In this document: piece after piece, positions 1 to 5,086 of the stretch | How positions within the stretch are numbered: the stretch's first letter is position 1 | Layout of the letters: the number at the start of each line of letters is the position of its first letter | NCBI GenBank assembly: GCA_024681175.1 | Contig: JAILBI010000291.1 | Location: 1 to 5,140, forward strand | DNA: 5,140 nt | DNA from: Acholeplasmatales bacterium | GTDB taxonomy: Bacteria; Bacillota_I; Bacilli_A; Acholeplasmatales; Anaeroplasmataceae | Reading direction: 5' to 3' | Made by a program: the position numbers and the translations under genes | The notes under the pieces: generated by a model | What the model saw: only the letters and a program-made list of their open reading frames with translations | Told to the model about the DNA's origin: nothing | Databases searched by the model: none

Positions 1-1155
1 TGATTGTGTATATGTTGCTGTATATGTCTTATTACCTGTAACTGAAACAACATCACTATCCCAGCCATTAAATGTATAAACTGTAGATTCTGTTTGTTCT
101 CTTGTAGGATCTGCTGGTGCTTCTGGCATTTGACCATATGCTACTTGTTGTGAAGATAATGTTTCACCATCATAATCAACAAATGTGATTGTATATTTAT
201 TTGTTGATTCTTCATATGTAGCTTTATATGTTTTTGCACCTGTGACTTCTGTTATTTCTGAATCCCATCCTGCAAATACATATGATTTACCATCTGTTGA
301 TTGTCTTTCGGGATTTGCTGGTGCTTGTGGCATAGTACCATATTCAACATCGCTTGATGAAATTTCTTCATCATTATAATTAACGAATGTGATTTTATAT
401 TTATTTGTAATCTCTTTAAATGTTGCATTATATGTTACGTTTCCTGTAACCTTGTCTACTTGAGGTGTCCAACCAATAAACTCATAACTATATTGAACTG
501 TAGATGTCTTAGTTGGAGTATCTCCAGTATAATTTGGTGTAAGACCATATTCAACTTGTTCAGTTTTTAATACTTCATCGTCATTTTTCCAAATAACTTC
601 ATATTTGTTTTTAGAATTTGTCCATTGGGCTTTATATGTCTTATTACCAGTTACTGATACAACTGGAGTATCCCAACCTACAAATGTATATGAATATTCT
701 GGAGTATTGTCTTTTGTTGGTGTAAAGCTTGGCATTGTACCATATTCTAATTGTTCTTCTTTTAAAATAGAATCATCAGAATCAAGATAAGTAATTGTAT
801 ATTTATTCTTTACCTTATCCCATTTTGCATAAATTGTTGTATTTGATTCAATACCTGCATCAAAATTAAATAATGTATTAAATGTTGAATCTGTATACCA
901 ACCTGCAAATGTGTAAGTATATTCATCAGTTCTTTGTTTAGAAGTAACTGGAGCATTAATCTTTTCACCCTTAGTGATTTCAACGCTTTGAACCTCTTCA
1001 CCACCATCTACATCAAATGATACTAACACCTTATTTTCTTGTTCGATTAAAGGCTCACTGGAAACTTGTGGAGTTGTATTAGGCTTAGCACATGATGCCA
1101 CTGTCAATGTTGCTGCTAATAAACTTACTCCGATGTAAACATATTTTTTCTTCAT
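1..1155 (-). CDS. InlB-repeat (Listeria-Bacteroides repeat) surface lipoprotein, partial at C-terminus
   Basis: An open frame of 385 codons runs from ATG at 1155 off the left edge with no stop, so the C-terminus is missing. Residues 1-21 form a lipoprotein signal peptide (MKKK, hydrophobic stretch, lipobox VASC with Cys22), so the protein is probably lipid-anchored outside the membrane. A short linker is followed by one InlB/Flg_new-type unit (about residues 42-112, ending TTIYAKW). Four tandem units of 66-68 residues then start near residues 117, 183, 251 and 319. Each begins NKY, has a central EYG or AYG, an aromatic FxGW core and ends VTGxxTY. Such repeats form small beta-grasp-like folds in extracellular and adhesin-like proteins of Firmicutes and Bacteroidetes; the ligand is unknown. 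A purine-rich Shine-Dalgarno stretch (AGAAAGGA, 1176-1169) lies upstream. It follows the sigma/anti-sigma operon and shares a promoter-like box with it, suggesting common control. The family call is secure; the function is not. Confidence 0.9.
   Translation of the reverse strand, partial: MKKKYVYIGVSLLAATLTVASCAKPNTTPQVSSEPLIEQENKVLVSFDVDGGEEVQSVEITKGEKINAPVTSKQRTDEYTYTFAGWYTDSTFNTLFNFDAGIESNTTIYAKWDKVKNKYTITYLDSDDSILKEEQLEYGTMPSFTPTKDNTPEYSYTFVGWDTPVVSVTGNKTYKAQWTNSKNKYEVIWKNDDEVLKTEQVEYGLTPNYTGDTPTKTSTVQYSYEFIGWTPQVDKVTGNVTYNATFKEITNKYKITFVNYNDEEISSSDVEYGTMPQAPANPERQSTDGKSYVFAGWDSEITEVTGAKTYKATYEESTNKYTITFVDYDGETLSSQQVAYGQMPEAPADPTREQTESTVYTFNGWDSDVVSVTGNKTYTATYTQS
10..807 (-). repeat. Four tandem repeats of about 204 bp inside the InlB-type lipoprotein gene
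   Basis: The coding sequence contains successive units starting at about 807, 609, 405 and 201 (reading leftwards), 198-204 bp each and in frame. Every unit encodes NKY, then EYG or AYG, then FxGW, then VTG-x-x-TY. The last two units are the most alike: both encode ITFV, MP-x-AP and GWDS at matching positions, which suggests recent duplication. The first two are more diverged. The last unit reaches the window edge, so the total copy number is unknown. Confidence 0.85.
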
Positions 1156-1179
1156 AAATTTTCTCTTTTCCTTTCTTTT

Positions 1180-1194
1180 ATAAAACGCTTACAT
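1180..1194 (-). promoter_or_regulatory. cre-like box A in the leader of the InlB-type lipoprotein gene
   Basis: Read on the minus strand, ATGTAAGCGTTTTAT matches the Gram-positive catabolite-responsive element consensus WTGNAANCGNWNNCW at all but one defined position (A instead of the second-last C). It lies 25 bp upstream of the start codon, where binding of a CcpA or other LacI-family repressor could block transcription. No regulator gene is in the window, so this rests on consensus matching only. Confidence 0.4.
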
Positions 1195-1206
1195 ATAATG
1201 CCATTT

Positions 1207-1228
1207 AAAAAGAGCTTTTACTGCTCTT
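1207..1228 (-). terminator. Terminator-like hairpin in the lipoprotein leader (possible attenuator)
   Basis: On the minus strand AAGAGC (1228-1223), a 7-nt loop and GCTCTT (1215-1210) form a 6-bp stem followed by further T residues (1209-1207), the layout of a short intrinsic terminator. It lies between the candidate upstream promoter box (1275-1286) and the start codon at 1155. It could therefore attenuate the lipoprotein transcript, or it could be a simple leader hairpin. The stem is short, so strength is uncertain. Confidence 0.35.
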
Positions 1229-1241
1229 GAAAACGTTTTAT
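1227..1241 (+). promoter_or_regulatory. cre-like box B upstream of the InlB-type lipoprotein gene
   Basis: TTGAAAACGTTTTAT matches WTGNAANCGNWNNCW with one mismatch and is centred on the perfect palindrome AAAACGTTTT. It is nearly identical (12 of 14 core bases) to box A at 1180-1194 but lies in the opposite orientation, so the two form an inverted pair around the hairpin at 1207-1228. That arrangement would suit a dimeric LacI-family regulator; the regulator itself is not seen. Confidence 0.4.
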
Positions 1242-1255
1242 TTTTTTCGTACATA

Positions 1256-1286
1256 CTTAAAACAATAATGAAAGCGATTTTATTGG
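1256..1286 (-). promoter_or_regulatory. Candidate ECF-sigma-linked control box upstream of the lipoprotein gene
   Basis: On the minus strand this region reads CCAATAAAATCG (1286-1275), then CTTT, then ATTGTTT (1266-1260) and AAG. The same 12-mer and the same spacing to ATTGTTT recur in the sigma-factor leader at 2930-2960. The box sits directly after the terminator of the anti-sigma gene and about 120 bp before the lipoprotein start, a sensible promoter position. Which bases act as -35 and -10, or whether this is an operator instead, cannot be decided from two copies. Confidence 0.5.
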
Positions 1287-1305
1287 AAAAATTTTAAAAA
1301 AAATA

Positions 1306-1341
1306 AAAAACTTATCAAATTTTTATTTTTGATAAGTTTTT
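1306..1341 (-). terminator. Intrinsic terminator of the sigma/anti-sigma operon
   Basis: A 14-bp perfect stem (1306-1319 with 1328-1341, arms containing CTTATC and GATAAG) encloses an 8-nt loop and begins 5 bp beyond the anti-sigma stop codon. On the minus strand it is followed by a long T-rich run (1305 to about 1287), the classical rho-independent layout. The plus-strand side lacks a comparable T run, so it acts mainly on minus-strand transcripts. Confidence 0.85.
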
Positions 1342-1346
1342 CATGC

Positions 1347-2411
1347 TTATTTATTATATTCATTAGATGTTTTTTCTTTGTCCTTGTATTTGAATTTATA
1401 ATTATAACCTTCTTCTGAAATATTGATATATAATAAAGTGCCATCACTACTATCAATTTTACATTGCAATGAATTACTTTCAAGTTTAGTTATAGTCATC
1501 TTAAATTCATTTGCGGCAAATTCGTTAGCAACAAATCTAATTTGTGGTTTATCACCAAATTTTTGTTCAATTCTAACCTTTTTAGTTTTGTCGCCATTAT
1601 AATAATTATAATCAAAATTAAATTGTGTATATTTTATTGATAAATCAGAATTAACTGGGAATTTTTCCTTAACATCAATATGGTAATTATCATTAATAAT
1701 AATTGTCATCTCATATTCTAAAATAGAATTCTTAATTCTCTTTATTCCACTAAAGCTATATTGATTAGAACCAGAAATAATTTGACCTTCTATTTCCGAT
1801 TTATATTTATAATTTAGACCTTCTACATTCTTTTCTTCTACTAGGTTCTCATTAAAATACATATAATATATAAAATCATTAGAGCTTACTTCAATTGTTT
1901 TATTATATTGACCATGAATTGAATTTTCAATTAATGTTGCAGTACTTGATTTAATATTATACATATTTTCGAAATTATTAATGAATGTGTGAGTATCATT
2001 AACAATAGATACTTCCATTTCGGGTATTAATGGTTTTGATATAGGAACCACATCAAATGAAACTGATTCAAATGTATTAACTACATTAATCATATTATTT
2101 GCTTCTGATACTGTAGTTTCTTCATAAAACTCTTCTAGCTTAGCTAAAAATTCATCATTATAAATTACTTCATTATTTGGCTTATCATTTGATCTAAGCC
2201 CAAAATATAGGCTTATAGATAATACAACACCTACAACAAGTACTAAAGAAGCAAATAATGGGATTAATCTCTTATACGGTCTTCTTACTGTCTTAGGCTT
2301 ACTATTTAATACTTTATTGGTATCTATGTTACTAATAATATAATTTTTATCAACATCATGAATTTCTTGACGTGCTGCAGCTTCCTTAAGCATTGCTTTA
2401 ATTTTGTTCAT
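1347..2411 (-). CDS. Probable membrane anti-sigma factor with large extracytoplasmic domain
   Basis: This 354-residue protein overlaps the 3' end of the ECF sigma gene by 14 bp, the usual place for a cognate anti-sigma factor. Residues 1 to about 47 are cytoplasmic and basic near the membrane (KTVRRPYKR). One transmembrane helix follows at about 48-71 (LIPLFASLVLVVGVVLSISLY), leaving about 280 residues outside. The outer part has many alternating polar and aromatic stretches, looks beta-rich and matches no domain I recognise. No HxxxCxxC zinc-binding motif is present, so it is not a classical ZAS-type anti-sigma. I chose ATG at 2411 because AGGTAGGTG lies at the right distance; a GTG at 2420, inside that Shine-Dalgarno-like stretch, would add three residues. 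A strong terminator follows. The assignment rests on position and topology, not on a recognised anti-sigma domain. Confidence 0.7.
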   Translation of the reverse strand: MNKIKAMLKEAAARQEIHDVDKNYIISNIDTNKVLNSKPKTVRRPYKRLIPLFASLVLVVGVVLSISLYFGLRSNDKPNNEVIYNDEFLAKLEEFYEETTVSEANNMINVVNTFESVSFDVVPISKPLIPEMEVSIVNDTHTFINNFENMYNIKSSTATLIENSIHGQYNKTIEVSSNDFIYYMYFNENLVEEKNVEGLNYKYKSEIEGQIISGSNQYSFSGIKRIKNSILEYEMTIIINDNYHIDVKEKFPVNSDLSIKYTQFNFDYNYYNGDKTKKVRIEQKFGDKPQIRFVANEFAANEFKMTITKLESNSLQCKIDSSDGTLLYINISEEGYNYKFKYKDKEKTSNEYNK

Positions 2412-2919
2412 CAGTAACACCTACCTTTCTTTTTAATTCTTTAATTGCTTTATTGTAAATCCACAATACTGTACCAAGTGGTTTATCTACAATTTTTGCA
2501 ATCTCTTTAAATTTTAAATCATTAATTGTATGTAAAATAACAATTTCTCTTGAAGTATCATCTAAAGTTTTTAACATTTCTAATACTTCAATATATTCAT
2601 AATTAGGAGCTTTATCATCTGATTGTACATAATCAATTATTTCATCATTATGTATTATTCTTTTTTCTTTATTATAATAATTTATTGCAAGATTTCTTGC
2701 GATAGTAGATAAATATGCATTGATACTTTTAGATTTATAATTATTTATATTCTCTAAAAATTTCATATAAGTATCTTGCATTAAATCATCAACTACATAA
2801 TTATCTTTTACAATAGCTATAATAGTGAAAAAGACATTCTTTTTAGTCAGATTATAAAATTCATCGAAATGAGTATAGTTGCATACTCGAAATTCTTCTA
2901 TCATATCATCTATATTCAT
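2398..2919 (-). CDS. ECF-type (sigma-70 family) RNA polymerase sigma factor
   Basis: This 173-residue protein has the length and two-domain plan of extracytoplasmic-function sigma factors, which direct RNA polymerase to a small regulon when released by an anti-sigma partner. Region 2 covers about residues 15-88 and includes DDLMQDTYMKFL (44-55), the core-polymerase-binding segment, and AYLSTIARNLAINYYNKEKR (68-87), the -10-recognition helix. A variable linker (about 88-110) joins region 4 (about 111-166), where LDDTSREIVILHTINDLKFKEIA and the following helix form the -35-binding helix-turn-helix. The start has a strong Shine-Dalgarno site (AAAGGAGTG, 2933-2925). The gene is translationally coupled to the membrane protein downstream. 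The leader carries the box shared with the repeat lipoprotein, suggesting autoregulation. The family call is firm; the ECF subgroup is unknown. Confidence 0.93.
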   Translation of the reverse strand: MNIDDMIEEFRVCNYTHFDEFYNLTKKNVFFTIIAIVKDNYVVDDLMQDTYMKFLENINNYKSKSINAYLSTIARNLAINYYNKEKRIIHNDEIIDYVQSDDKAPNYEYIEVLEMLKTLDDTSREIVILHTINDLKFKEIAKIVDKPLGTVLWIYNKAIKELKRKVGVTDEQN

Positions 2920-2924
2920 CTCTT

Positions 2925-2933
2925 CACTCCTTT
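2925..2933 (-). promoter_or_regulatory. Ribosome binding site of the sigma factor gene
   Basis: AAAGGAGTG on the minus strand lies five bases before ATG 2919. It is a near-ideal Shine-Dalgarno sequence and fixes this start over any internal Met. Confidence 0.8.
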
Positions 2934-2960
2934 AAACAATTTAAAAAACGATTTTATTGG
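2930..2960 (-). promoter_or_regulatory. Candidate autoregulatory box in the sigma factor leader
   Basis: On the minus strand CCAATAAAATCG (2960-2949) is followed by TTT and then ATTGTTT (2940-2934), matching the box upstream of the repeat lipoprotein in sequence and spacing. If the CG within the box is the core of an ECF-type -10, the transcript would start near 2941 and still include the ribosome binding site. If ATTGTTT were the -10, the start would fall inside the ribosome binding site, which is unlikely. It could also be an operator or RNA element downstream of the promoter at 3001-3009. Confidence 0.45.
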
Positions 2961-3000
2961 CAAATTCATCAATTTTTTGTATTTTTGTATCAATTAACTT

Positions 3001-3018
3001 ATTATAACATTATAAACA
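3001..3018 (-). promoter_or_regulatory. Vegetative-type promoter of the sigma operon (tandem -10 elements)
   Basis: The minus strand contains TGTTATAAT (3009-3001), an extended -10 (TGnTATAAT), and a second TATAAT immediately upstream (3014-3009). No convincing -35 is visible, as expected of an extended -10 promoter. Transcription would start near 2994 and give a leader of about 75 nt that includes the shared CCAATAAAATCG box. Confidence 0.5.
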
Positions 3019-3051
3019 TTAAAAAAAAGAATATTCTTATTATTAAAATAA

Positions 3052-3071
3052 TGCAGGTTATAAAACCTGCA
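3052..3071 (-). terminator. Hairpin terminator after the HMA-domain gene
   Basis: An 8-bp perfect stem (TGCAGGTT 3052-3059 with AACCTGCA 3064-3071) with a 4-nt loop starts 5 bp after the stop codon. The minus-strand tail is AT-rich (ATTATTTTAAT) rather than a clean T run, so termination may be partial. Confidence 0.65.
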
Positions 3072-3076
3072 CCATT

Positions 3077-3322
3077 TTATTTAAATAATCCTTTTTTTAC
3101 ATAATTATGACTATCCTTAGATATTATTTTATAGCCTTGGCTATTTATAGCTTCTTCTATAATTGCTTCATCAACATTATCTTCACAAATAATAATTGTA
3201 TTATTCTTTTTATGTGATGATTTTATTTTTTTTACATTTACTACTTTTCTAACTGCATCATTAACATGTGCTTCACACATACTACATTTCATTCCATCTA
3301 TTTGATATATTATTTCTTTCAT
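3077..3322 (-). CDS. Small HMA-domain (heavy-metal-associated) protein, copper-chaperone-like
   Basis: This 81-residue soluble protein is one heavy-metal-associated domain. The metal-binding loop GMKCSMCEAHV (residues 10-20) carries Cys13 and Cys16 in the MxCxxC arrangement known to bind Cu(I) or related soft metals in CopZ-type chaperones and P-type ATPase N-domains. A helix (to about 26), a beta strand with SSHKKNNTIII and a second helix (about 50-62, ending in GY) complete the ferredoxin-like fold. The SSHKK segment and the KKGLFK tail resemble a group of small HMA proteins common in gut Firmicutes, rather than classical CopZ. The start has GGAGG (3333-3329) six bases upstream. It stands alone between its own promoter and a terminator hairpin. 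No copper ATPase or CsoR/CopY gene is in the window, so metal and partner are unknown. Confidence 0.85.
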   Translation of the reverse strand: MKEIIYQIDGMKCSMCEAHVNDAVRKVVNVKKIKSSHKKNNTIIICEDNVDEAIIEEAINSQGYKIISKDSHNYVKKGLFK

Positions 3323-3342
3323 ATTAATCCTCCATTAACATA

Positions 3343-3351
3343 ATTATAACA
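3343..3351 (-). promoter_or_regulatory. Extended -10 promoter of the HMA-domain gene
   Basis: The minus strand reads TGTTATAAT at 3351-3343, a perfect extended -10 (TGnTATAAT). No good -35 is seen; that region is occupied by the hairpin of the upstream gene. Transcription would start near 3336, just ahead of GGAGG, giving a very short leader. Confidence 0.55.
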
Positions 3352-3352
3352 T

Positions 3353-3376
3353 AAAAAGCAGGGTTAAACCCTGCTT
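3353..3376 (-). terminator. Intrinsic terminator of the leucine-rich-repeat lipoprotein gene
   Basis: On the minus strand AAGCAGGGTT and AACCCTGCTT (3376-3367 and 3365-3356) form a GC-rich stem followed by a T run (3357-3353), starting a few bases after the stop codon at 3382. This is a textbook rho-independent terminator and separates the gene from the HMA gene downstream. Confidence 0.9.
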
Positions 3377-3381
3377 AATAG

Positions 3382-4275
3382 TTATTTATTATTCATTTTA
3401 ATTACTTCAATACCTAATTCACTTAAATCTAATTCTATATCAGAATAATTATAAATTGTTTTTAAATTAGAATTACTAGTAAAAATACTATATTGCTTAT
3501 AATCATCTGGATACATTCCATAATGATAAGAATTAACGAGATTTTTTAAAGAAGATGGTAAAGTAATTGAAGCTAAATTATCATTATGCATAATTGAATC
3601 ACCTGATATTTCTTCTATTCCCTCACCAAATACAATTGATGTTAGATTTGTTGAATAAAAAGCTCTATCACCTATTTGTTTACATCCTGAAATATTAATT
3701 GAATCATCAGTTATATTAAAAGCCTTAATTAATCTATCATTTTTAATATCATATAATTTGTTATCTAATACTTTATAATATTTATTATTATCTGATAGGC
3801 TTATATTCTTTATGTTAGATTTTGTAATTAAAACCATACTTCCAATATACTTTATATCTTTTGGCAAAACAATTTCTTCTAAATTTTGAAACTGATATGT
3901 TGCATAACCATCAATTGATTCCATTGTATCAGGAAAAATGATTTTTTTAGTAGTTACATTTGGGTTTACTACCCAAGAATCATTATACCAGGAAAAATAA
4001 CTTACTGAATCCAATCCAGAATATTTTGGTGCAATATTTATTTCTTCTCTAATAGATTTAGTCCCTTCTATTTCTAAATATTCCTTTTTACCTTCTTTAC
4101 AATAAATAAAAAACAATTCATCAGGCTGAACATATTTAGAATCTACTGGGGTAGTAATAACTGTTTCAGTTCTTATAGATTCTATAAATTCATCTTCTTT
4201 TTCTTTACATGAAATAGCTAATAATGGCAAAGAACAAAAACCAATTGTTAATAATACTTTCTTAAAAATATTCAT
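3382..4275 (-). CDS. BspA-type leucine-rich-repeat (LRR_5) lipoprotein
   Basis: This 297-residue protein starts with a lipoprotein signal peptide (MNIFKKVLLT, hydrophobic core, AISC with the probable lipidated Cys23). An acidic linker (KEKEDEF) and an N-terminal stretch to about residue 105 match nothing I recognise. From about 111 to 275 there are BspA-type leucine-rich repeats: IIFPDTMESI, LEEIVLPKDIKYIG, IKNISLSDNNKYYKVLDNKLY, IGDRAFYSTNLTSIVFGEGIEEI and LASITLPSSL. The NNKYY-x-VLDNKLY segment is a typical marker of this family. Such proteins are surface-exposed and in other bacteria have been linked to adhesion or substrate binding; here the ligand is unknown. ATG 4275 has AGGAG seven bases upstream and a strong promoter. 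With few repeats it is short for the family. The family call is firm, the function inferred. Confidence 0.87.
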   Translation of the reverse strand: MNIFKKVLLTIGFCSLPLLAISCKEKEDEFIESIRTETVITTPVDSKYVQPDELFFIYCKEGKKEYLEIEGTKSIREEINIAPKYSGLDSVSYFSWYNDSWVVNPNVTTKKIIFPDTMESIDGYATYQFQNLEEIVLPKDIKYIGSMVLITKSNIKNISLSDNNKYYKVLDNKLYDIKNDRLIKAFNITDDSINISGCKQIGDRAFYSTNLTSIVFGEGIEEISGDSIMHNDNLASITLPSSLKNLVNSYHYGMYPDDYKQYSIFTSNSNLKTIYNYSDIELDLSELGIEVIKMNNK

Positions 4276-4300
4276 TTTCTTTCTCCTACCTACATAATAA

Positions 4301-4322
4301 ATTATATATATGTATATATAAT
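4301..4322. repeat. 22-bp AT-rich palindrome spanning the promoter spacer and -10
   Basis: ATTATATATA (4301-4310) and TATATATAAT (4313-4322) are exact inverted repeats separated by TG. The palindrome fills the whole spacer and the -10 of the promoter of the LRR lipoprotein gene. It could be an operator, but alternating TA sequence makes chance symmetry easy in such AT-rich DNA. Confidence 0.5.
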
Positions 4323-4328
4323 AGTCAA
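4301..4328 (-). promoter_or_regulatory. Sigma-A-type promoter of the LRR lipoprotein gene
   Basis: The minus strand carries TTGACT (4328-4323, five of six consensus -35 bases) and a perfect TATAAT (4306-4301) separated by 16 bp. Transcription should start near 4294, and AGGAG at 4287-4283 precedes the ATG at 4275. The -35 starts only 7 bp beyond the rsmE stop codon. Confidence 0.8.
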
Positions 4329-4335
4329 TAATAAT

Positions 4336-5073
4336 TTATTTCTTTAGTTCCATTTCATAGCTAATAGCTGACATACAATAAAAAATAGCTGTTTCAGTTC
4401 TTAATATACGTGGACCTAGAGCGCAGGGAATAAAACCTATTTTATTAAGATATTCAACCTCTGAAATATCAATTCCACCTTCAGGTCCTATAACAATTGC
4501 AACCTTATCATTTTCTTTTAAATTTGAAACGATTTTTTTAAAATTTGCTGATTCATTTTCTTTAGCTGCTTCTTCATAACAATATATTTTATAATCATAA
4601 TTAGAAAAATCTATTTTCTTTAATTCTAATATATCTACTACTTTAGGTATATATTGTCTATATGATTGTTCAGATGCTTCTTTTGCAATTTTATTAAATC
4701 TTATAAGCTTTGATTCTTTTTTCTTTTCTTCAAGCTTAAATACGCTTCTTTTCATTAATGTTGGATAAAATTCATATACACCAAGCTCTGTTCCATGCTT
4801 AATAATATCATCAAGCTTATCACCTTTTGGATATCCTTGAAATATACTAACAAAAACAGGTAATTCTGTAATATTAGTCTTTTCTTCTATTATTTCAAAT
4901 AAAACATTATTTGAATCAAATGATTTTATTTTTGCTAAAAATGTTTTAATTTGATCACTAACTAATATTTCATCACCAATTTTTGATCTCATAACCTTAA
5001 TAATATGAAATGCATCATCTCCATCAATGATTTGAGATTTTAAATTATCATGTGAAATAAAATATTTTTGCAT
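4336..5073 (-). CDS. rsmE: 16S rRNA (uracil(1498)-N(3))-methyltransferase RsmE
   Basis: RsmE methylates N3 of U1498 in 16S rRNA of the small ribosomal subunit, using S-adenosylmethionine; it is a dimeric SPOUT-class (trefoil-knot) enzyme in the cytoplasm. The 245-residue length is typical. The N-terminal PUA-like RNA-binding domain (about 1-65) has HIIKVMRSKIGDE (23-35). The SPOUT domain (about 72-245) shows KGDKLDDIIKHGTELGV (83-99), KIAKEASEQSYR (129-140), the SAM-site loop IGPEGG (195-200) and the knot motif LGPRILRTETA (219-229). All are hallmark RsmE motifs and are intact. ATG 5073 has AAGGAG (5086-5081) seven bases upstream. No terminator follows the stop; the promoter of the next gene begins within 10 bp, so readthrough is possible. 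In many Firmicutes rsmE lies downstream of prmA; the window ends too soon to tell. Confidence 0.96.
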   Translation of the reverse strand: MQKYFISHDNLKSQIIDGDDAFHIIKVMRSKIGDEILVSDQIKTFLAKIKSFDSNNVLFEIIEEKTNITELPVFVSIFQGYPKGDKLDDIIKHGTELGVYEFYPTLMKRSVFKLEEKKKESKLIRFNKIAKEASEQSYRQYIPKVVDILELKKIDFSNYDYKIYCYEEAAKENESANFKKIVSNLKENDKVAIVIGPEGGIDISEVEYLNKIGFIPCALGPRILRTETAIFYCMSAISYEMELKK

Positions 5074-5080
5074 TATATTT

Positions 5081-5086
5081 CTCCTT
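5081..5086 (-). promoter_or_regulatory. Ribosome binding site of rsmE
   Basis: AAGGAG on the minus strand, seven bases before ATG 5073, fixes the rsmE start. No clear promoter is seen between here and the window edge, which would fit co-transcription with an unseen upstream gene. Confidence 0.75.

Noticed and set aside
185..790. Two short plus-strand open frames (185-379 and 605-790)
   Set aside because: They lie antisense to the InlB-repeat gene and recur with its repeat period; they have no good ribosome binding site and resemble no protein.
1..807. CRISPR-like or mobile-element explanation for the 204-bp periodicity
   Set aside because: The repeats are long, contiguous, diverged and in frame, encoding protein repeats; there are no short identical repeats with unique spacers and no terminal inverted repeats.
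810..1007. Minus-strand 65-codon frame
   Set aside because: It is an out-of-frame shadow within the repeat lipoprotein gene.
1280..1483. Minus-strand 67-codon frame across the terminator
   Set aside because: It overlaps the anti-sigma gene in another frame, runs through the terminator, and its product is low-complexity Lys/Asn/Ile/Phe.
2412..2420. GTG at 2420 as the start of the anti-sigma gene
   Set aside because: The GTG is itself part of the Shine-Dalgarno-like AGGTAGGTG that serves ATG 2411; the ATG start is better placed.
3027..3038. 12-bp palindrome AAGAATATTCTT upstream of the sigma operon promoter
   Set aside because: It is a single short AT-rich palindrome with no second copy and no known matching regulator; not enough to call an operator.
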